The position numbers were made by a program, and so were the translations under genes. Shown here piece after piece: positions 59,445-64,000 of a stretch of DNA of 64,000 nt. The stretch's first letter is position 1; each line of letters opens with the position of its first letter. Source of the DNA: Microvelia longipes (Eukaryota; Arthropoda; Insecta; Hemiptera; Veliidae); the NCBI GenBank assembly GCA_018340805.1, contig JACMZG010001908.1:19208379-19272378 (forward strand), written 5' to 3'. Below the pieces are notes generated by a model. It was not told the origin of the DNA. It ran no database searches and was given only the letters and a program-made list of their open reading frames with translations.

Positions 59445-59585
59445 GGGAATTTTTTCTCACCTCTTCAAATTTGCTTCGGCCATCCTCATTAATTTGGACA
59501 CGCTTCGTTCCTCCTAAAAATATACAATTGACCGAATTTATACCGCAACACGTCTTTAGTCTTGCTTCGCTCGTCTTAAGACAGT
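59445..59585 (-). repeat. Dispersed repeat family A, 3' fragment
   Basis: Inverted signature blocks tttgcttcggccatcctcat, ggacacgcttcgttcctcc and cttgcttcgctcgtc. It ends immediately at the perfect hairpin at 59586. Confidence 0.6.
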
Positions 59586-59734
59586 AAATATATTCGCTCA
59601 CTGACTGCTTTACTTTTGTGATCCATGATTGAACATGGATTATTATTCAATTTAATAATTTTTATTAAATTGAATAATAATCCATGTTCAATCATGGATC
59701 ACAAAAGTAAAGCAGTCAGTGAGCGAATATATTT
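59586..59734. repeat. Perfect hairpin with 72-bp arms
   Basis: Arms 59586-59657 and 59663-59734 are exact reverse complements separated by only 5 bases (attttt-rich loop). The sequence includes tcgctcactgactgctttac and ccatgattgaacatggatta. The lack of any mismatch implies very recent formation or ongoing arm conversion. Confidence 0.95.
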
Positions 59735-59838
59735 ATTGATTACCCTAATCAATAAATATAATATGGCTCCGGTATACACAAAATAAATATTGTATTACTT
59801 TTGCCAATAAAGAACTTGTTTAAAAAAAAAAAAAAAAT
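59735..59838 (+). mobile_element. A-tailed retroelement 3' end (short)
   Basis: ttgccaataaagaacttgtt followed by a run of about 16 A (to about 59837) has the form of a polyadenylation signal plus A-tail. Upstream limits are unclear because the 72-bp hairpin adjoins it. Confidence 0.45.
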
Positions 59839-60438
59839 TTTTATGACTAATCTTTGCTCCTTTAGAAAATAAATTTATTTAATTCCGTTAAAACTGAGAA
59901 TTTAAGATTAAATTAAGACAAAATCCGTCTTTAACCTAAAAATGTTTTTGATAATGAAATTTTGGAAGATAAGATGTTTTGTATCTTGATTTTTGTATAT
60001 TGGCTCACGCCGTTAACTATAAATAAATAAATATTTTTACACCAAATAAGTTATTTGTTAGTAATATGTTACCTTTTTAATAGTTTAATGAAGCATCAAA
60101 GTTAATATTAGAAGCATATTAACTTTAAATCGTTTTGTCTGTATATCACTCTTATACCGTGTATGTATCACTATTTTACATTGTAAATACATTATTCTCT
60201 CTCCCAAATGATACCTCTATATATTATATTATTCCACTGACATAAAGACTTACTAATATTGATCGCAAAAATGTTAACCTTCAGAAAAATAAGTAAAAAA
60301 AACTTTTCACACTTGTTTAGTACTCAAAGTTGATCAAATCAAATTTAAATTTTATTTTATTTATTTGTATGTTTTTTTTAAGTTTATGCTGAATATTTTT
60401 CTTTTTTTTTTCTTTACGTTTTGTTTTTTATTGTATAG
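59839..60438. other. AT-rich sequence upstream of the candidate exon
   Basis: No element recognised. The last 50 bases (about 60385-60438) are a strong T/C-rich tract ending ttgtatag, as expected before a 3' splice site. Confidence 0.5.
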
Positions 60439-60492
60439 GGTTTGAAAATGGAAGGTTTATTCCCTTACAAGCCATCATACCAGTCGGATGAA
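60439..60492 (+). CDS. Candidate 54-bp protein-coding exon
   Basis: A long pyrimidine tract (cttttttttttctttacg, then ttttgttttttattgtatag) leads to an AG at 60437-60438. The segment then reads GLKMEGLFPYKPSYQSDE in one open frame of exactly 18 codons. It ends at GAA|GTGAGT, a good match to the 5' splice-site consensus (60493-60498). The codons are far less AT-biased than the flanks. The AAAATGG context could also make the ATG at 60448 a translation start, giving MEGLFPYKPSYQSDE as the first coding residues. I do not recognise the protein. It would be part of a plus-strand gene whose other exons lie outside this window, or are too short to detect. Confidence 0.5.
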
Positions 60493-60498
60493 GTGAGT

Positions 60499-61627
60499 TC
60501 GAAAAAAAATAATCCTAAACCCTTAAACAACAATTTTTAACATATTAACCGAATTTAATAATTCATTATAATTTTCCATGTACTTTTAATAATTAACACT
60601 AAATACTCTTTAAATCTCTTCAATTATCATTAACCTTTTAAATTTAAACATTGAATTTTGTGTGTGGATTATTTAGGATATAGACTAGCTTATGAGGTGT
60701 TGGTTTTTTAAATGTATTTACCATGACTTTTAATTTAATTCACTCCTGTTTTTAACCTTTTTTCTTCCATTAATTTACTAATTGATTTGTTTTGTAGTTT
60801 TCTAATTATGTATTTAGCGAGTTTTAGCCTTGTAAATTACTGACCGGAGTTTTACAAAAAAACATTACCTGAATTAAACCTTTAATTTTATTTGCTAAAT
60901 ATAACATAACGATAACATTTAACTTTGCCAATGTTTAGGAAAAAGACAAATGTTTCTGAGAAGCTCTTAAAAACATGAATGATGTTTCCTTAATGAAAAA
61001 CTTCATTCCAATTTAGTGAAAATGTACTTTTTAATGATATCGAAAAACAATTTCAAAAACGAATAACTTTTAATTATACCTTCTTTACTTTCTTTCTTAA
61101 AAATTCATTTTTTTAAAAAAATCTGTTTTTCCTTATTTATTCATTATGTATTAATTTATTTTATACTTTTTTATTGAATGAGTTAAAAAAAAGTTTCATA
61201 AATTATAATTAATATTTTATTATTTACAATTATCAGTAACCCTTAAGATTAATGATCTTATTAAAAAAAAAAAAAAACATTTTAATAAGGAGGAAAATTC
61301 ATTTATTTTCATTAATCCTGCCTGCTTGTAATTTGGTTTTTATAATTATGCGCGCTTTTTTCAAAAGATATTTTATCTCTAATAAAAGTATATCTAAAAC
61401 ATATAAACTTGTTTTACCCTCCCTTGTGTATAAGTTTGTGAAAAATTATATAAAACAATTGAAAATTAATATCAGCATTTTTCAATTTATTTTTTATTAA
61501 TGTTAATTACTAGTACGGTTTTTAAAGGAATAAATAAATAAATGTTCTGTTCTTGAAGTTATTTTAATTATTTAATAATCGAAGGTGTCCAGGTTACTTT
61601 TTCCATTATTAAAACTTTAATGGATAG
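60499..61627. other. AT-rich non-coding sequence
   Basis: No further exon detected downstream of the candidate exon. The open frame at 61252-61500 (+) is low-complexity, K/I/F-rich and has no domain. Confidence 0.5.
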
Positions 61628-61672
61628 GGCCCCTCTATAGTAATAATATCTCTATGGTGATCAGAGATATTA
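61628..61672. repeat. MITE C terminus fragment with local hairpin
   Basis: gggcccctctatagtaataa then tatctctatgg is a family C terminus. It overlaps an inverted repeat aatatctct/agagatatt. It lies about 60 bp before a longer family C copy. Confidence 0.65.
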
Positions 61673-61733
61673 TTGCGCAAAGTTAATTTGCGTTTTTATT
61701 TTAATGATAAACGTGCGATATTTTTACTTTAGT

Positions 61734-62032
61734 CATAGAAATATTATTACTAGAGGGGTCCTATAGGTTAAATTTTGAAACATCGAAAAAGTAAACTGAC
61801 CGTTGTCGTTTATAAATATAATCAGATAATCAGTACAAAAATACAGTATCTTATAACGTTAAAAATACAAAACAAAACACGACTAATGTGCTAGAAGCCG
61901 AAAACTATTGTTCCATTATAACCTTAACTTACTCTTGAAGGAGGTTTCAATGGGGTTACACAGAGCCCCTGAGAGCCCCAAAACGATGTTTCAGGCCTCG
62001 CAATGTATTGAGATAGGCTATATATCTCTATG
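61734..62032 (+). mobile_element. MITE family C, copy 3
   Basis: catagaaatattattactag at the left and tatatctctatg at the right. Interior aggttaaattttgaaacatc, gaaggaggtttcaatggggt, cagagcccctgagagcccca and aggcctcgcaatgtattgag match the 5.8-kb copy closely. The right terminus lacks the cccctctagt segment. Confidence 0.8.
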
Positions 62033-63529
62033 ACTTTAGTTATATAGTGACAGTGTTGTAATCACTACACAAGGGATGGAAAGTTAAACTTTGATAATAC
62101 TACATTTATAAAGGGGTTAATAAAGAATTTGATCAACGTTGAACCAATTCAAAACATATTTACACGCGGTGGAACGTGTGAACAGTAATCAGTTGTTAAA
62201 TAAAATAATTTATTAAGGTATCGTTTTATCATTTTCAAAACCCTCTTATGATCGAGGAGGGTGGAAGCGAATTATGTTTAGTTACCAAAATCATACTATT
62301 GAACCTTGCAGTAAAATTCTTAAAATGACAGTAAAATAAAAAAATCGTTAATAGAAGAAAAAAGTTAAGCATTTAAAAAATTAAAAAAAACCTTTAACTA
62401 AAAATCGATCCAAAATATGTTCTAAATGCAGTGTGATACACGACAGTGATTATGAAGGCCTTTCAGGCATTTAACATTTAGTATTTTACTTTCTTTTCTG
62501 TAATTTACCTTCCGAAATTTTTACAGTAAAAGAGATCTCAAATAAATTTTAACCTTTATCAAATTCTAAATTCAATTAGCCCTCTTAACCTTCTTTTAGC
62601 TATTTGATATGTATACAAACATTTTGAATATTGTTATACCCTAATATAACTTGCTACTTTAAAAGACATTTTAAAGCTGGTTTTACTTTAAGCTTCTAAT
62701 GAACTTCTTATCTGGGGCGAATCTTCAAAGATCTGCGCATAATTTTATAGCCGCTTTGCCTTTACTGCCTTGAAATATTATTCCGAACACGTTCCCTTAT
62801 TCGATATTTCATTTTCTTTTGTATTTATGCTTTGTTTAAAACTTTCATATTTGTTTAAGTTTAAAATATGTTTTTCGTTGCGAAGTATTGAAAGAGTAAA
62901 CTCAGCATTATCATAGAATGTTTTCAAATCAATTCTGATTTTCCCAATATTACTGTCTAATATTATGAAGAATCCCTCGGACATTTGGTTGGATTTTATG
63001 ACAGAGTTGAAAATATTTAGGGTTGTTAGGGTTTGAATTCGTTTAGAAACGAAAGTCAACAATAGTTTTTGTTTTAAACAAATGTAAAGTAAAAAACATA
63101 CTGGACAATAGTTCGTAGCAGATATACATTTTTGGTCTACATTTAACCAATATAGCTAGAATTAAAAATATAAATATGAATAATAAACAGTAGTCGCATT
63201 GTTTAAAAAATATTAAAACATAAAAACTAAAAGCAATTTAAGGTTTTTTAAAAAAAAACTCTCCTTTTTTAAAGAATATAAGTTTTTGTTAAAAAAGCTT
63301 AAATTGCTCATAGTTTCTTATGTATTTATAAAACTGTATTTTTTAAAAAAATAGGAGTGCTGTCTTCATTATTCACTTTAATGGTTAACCAATTGTTAAT
63401 TGCCTCTTTAAGTAATTCTTTTATGAGGTGGCTTGTACAGGGAGGGGTGGACTTGATTGTGTGACCGCAAATACGTTTCACAGGCCCCTAATCACAAAAC
63501 AAGTTTATATGTATATAACTTTTTGCCAG
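62033..63529. other. AT-rich non-coding sequence
   Basis: No gene supported. A 94-codon minus-strand open frame (62778-63062) has a composition dominated by I, K, N, S and L and no motif, so it is probably chance. Confidence 0.45.
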
Positions 63530-63775
63530 GAAAAAGTCCTAACTTGATGATTTTTGTGGCGTTGAATCGAATGAAACCGGTCCGGCCATATTTCCACTTT
63601 ATAAGTTTATAACTTTGAAATAATTCTAGAGTGCGGACCTCCACAAAACGTTGCGTCACAAAAATAGTGACGCTACTCTAGTTATAAAGCATTCACGCTA
63701 ACTTAAACAAGAAATAGTTTATTGAGGAAGAAAGCTCACATTTCGAAGAAAATTCACCCAGCTTGAGGGCTCTAT
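63530..63775 (+). repeat. Family E, copy 3 (partial)
   Basis: ttttgtggcgttgaatcgaa, gaaaccggtccgg, agttataaagcattcacg, aaacaagaaatagtttattg and aaaattcacccagcttgagg match 51170-51505. The last block also matches the right terminus of 16124-16493. Confidence 0.65.
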
Positions 63776-64000
63776 TTTTGAAGTTTTTAATTATTAGAGC
63801 GTGTGTTAAAAATATTATGATGAATTCATGCATCTAAATATTGAAATTAATAAACAATATAACCCAATACATCGGGATGCCTTACTATTATATAAACTCT
63901 TGAATGCAGATTGTTTTAAGAGATGGCCCGTTCTCTTCTTATTGCTCTTCTCTCGCTTTCTCGTTATTACCTTACTTAAAGCTTTTTAACAATATGGACG

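Noticed and set aside
62778..63062. 94-codon minus-strand frame
   Set aside because: Composition dominated by I, K, N, S and L, no motif, no splice or promoter context; consistent with chance.

Overview
This window is a gene-poor stretch of a strongly AT-rich animal genome. The long TA/TG/AC microsatellites, the many palindromic and fold-back elements, the A-tailed retroelement ends and the decayed Jockey/I-type LINE relics (34.3-34.9 kb, 35.85-36.6 kb, probably also 10.8-11.2 kb) point to an arthropod, most likely an insect. I cannot name the species. There are no bacterial-style genes, operons, tRNAs, rRNAs or CRISPR arrays. The longest open frames are about 100-130 codons, roughly what chance gives at this base composition.

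Almost everything I can support is repeat. The commonest family (called A here, about 0.75-0.8 kb when complete) has around 15 full or partial copies on both strands. It starts near acttttcctcatttatacc and ends near gaggtaccccgtaccc. Family B (about 0.5 kb) has two copies, at 1.6-2.1 kb (+) and 52.9-53.4 kb (-). Family C is a MITE of about 300 bp with three copies (5.8, 51.6 and 61.7 kb). Family E is a terminal-inverted-repeat element, complete at 16.1 kb and partial at 51.2 and 63.5 kb. Fold-back elements sit at 11.2, 18.7, 20.0-20.7, 25.8, 27.85-31.0, 39.1 and 48.7-50.8 kb. The last is a 2.1-kb near-perfect palindrome. The 27.85-31.0 kb element is a fold-back whose middle has been invaded by a 2.9-kb non-autonomous DNA transposon with a TAA target duplication.

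Other structures are a 51-bp tandem array split by a LINE insertion (35.6-36.7 kb), a 72-bp-arm perfect hairpin (59.6 kb), a GC-rich cluster of small hairpins (38.0-38.2 kb), and an A-tailed retroelement inserted in an older family A copy (43.45-43.63 kb).

Only two places look like possible host coding exons. One is a 54-bp plus-strand exon at 60439-60492 with a long pyrimidine tract, AG acceptor and GTGAGT donor. The other is a 276-bp open, coding-like block on the minus strand at 54962-55237 ending at a GTAAGA donor. If either is real, much of the rest is intron or intergenic sequence of large, repeat-filled genes.

The most intriguing signal is a recurring bipartite hairpin in most fold-back elements: an outer helix, an internal loop CTGANGAT opposite GAAA, and an inner helix. 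It recalls the hammerhead ribozyme core but lacks stem I and the cleavage site.
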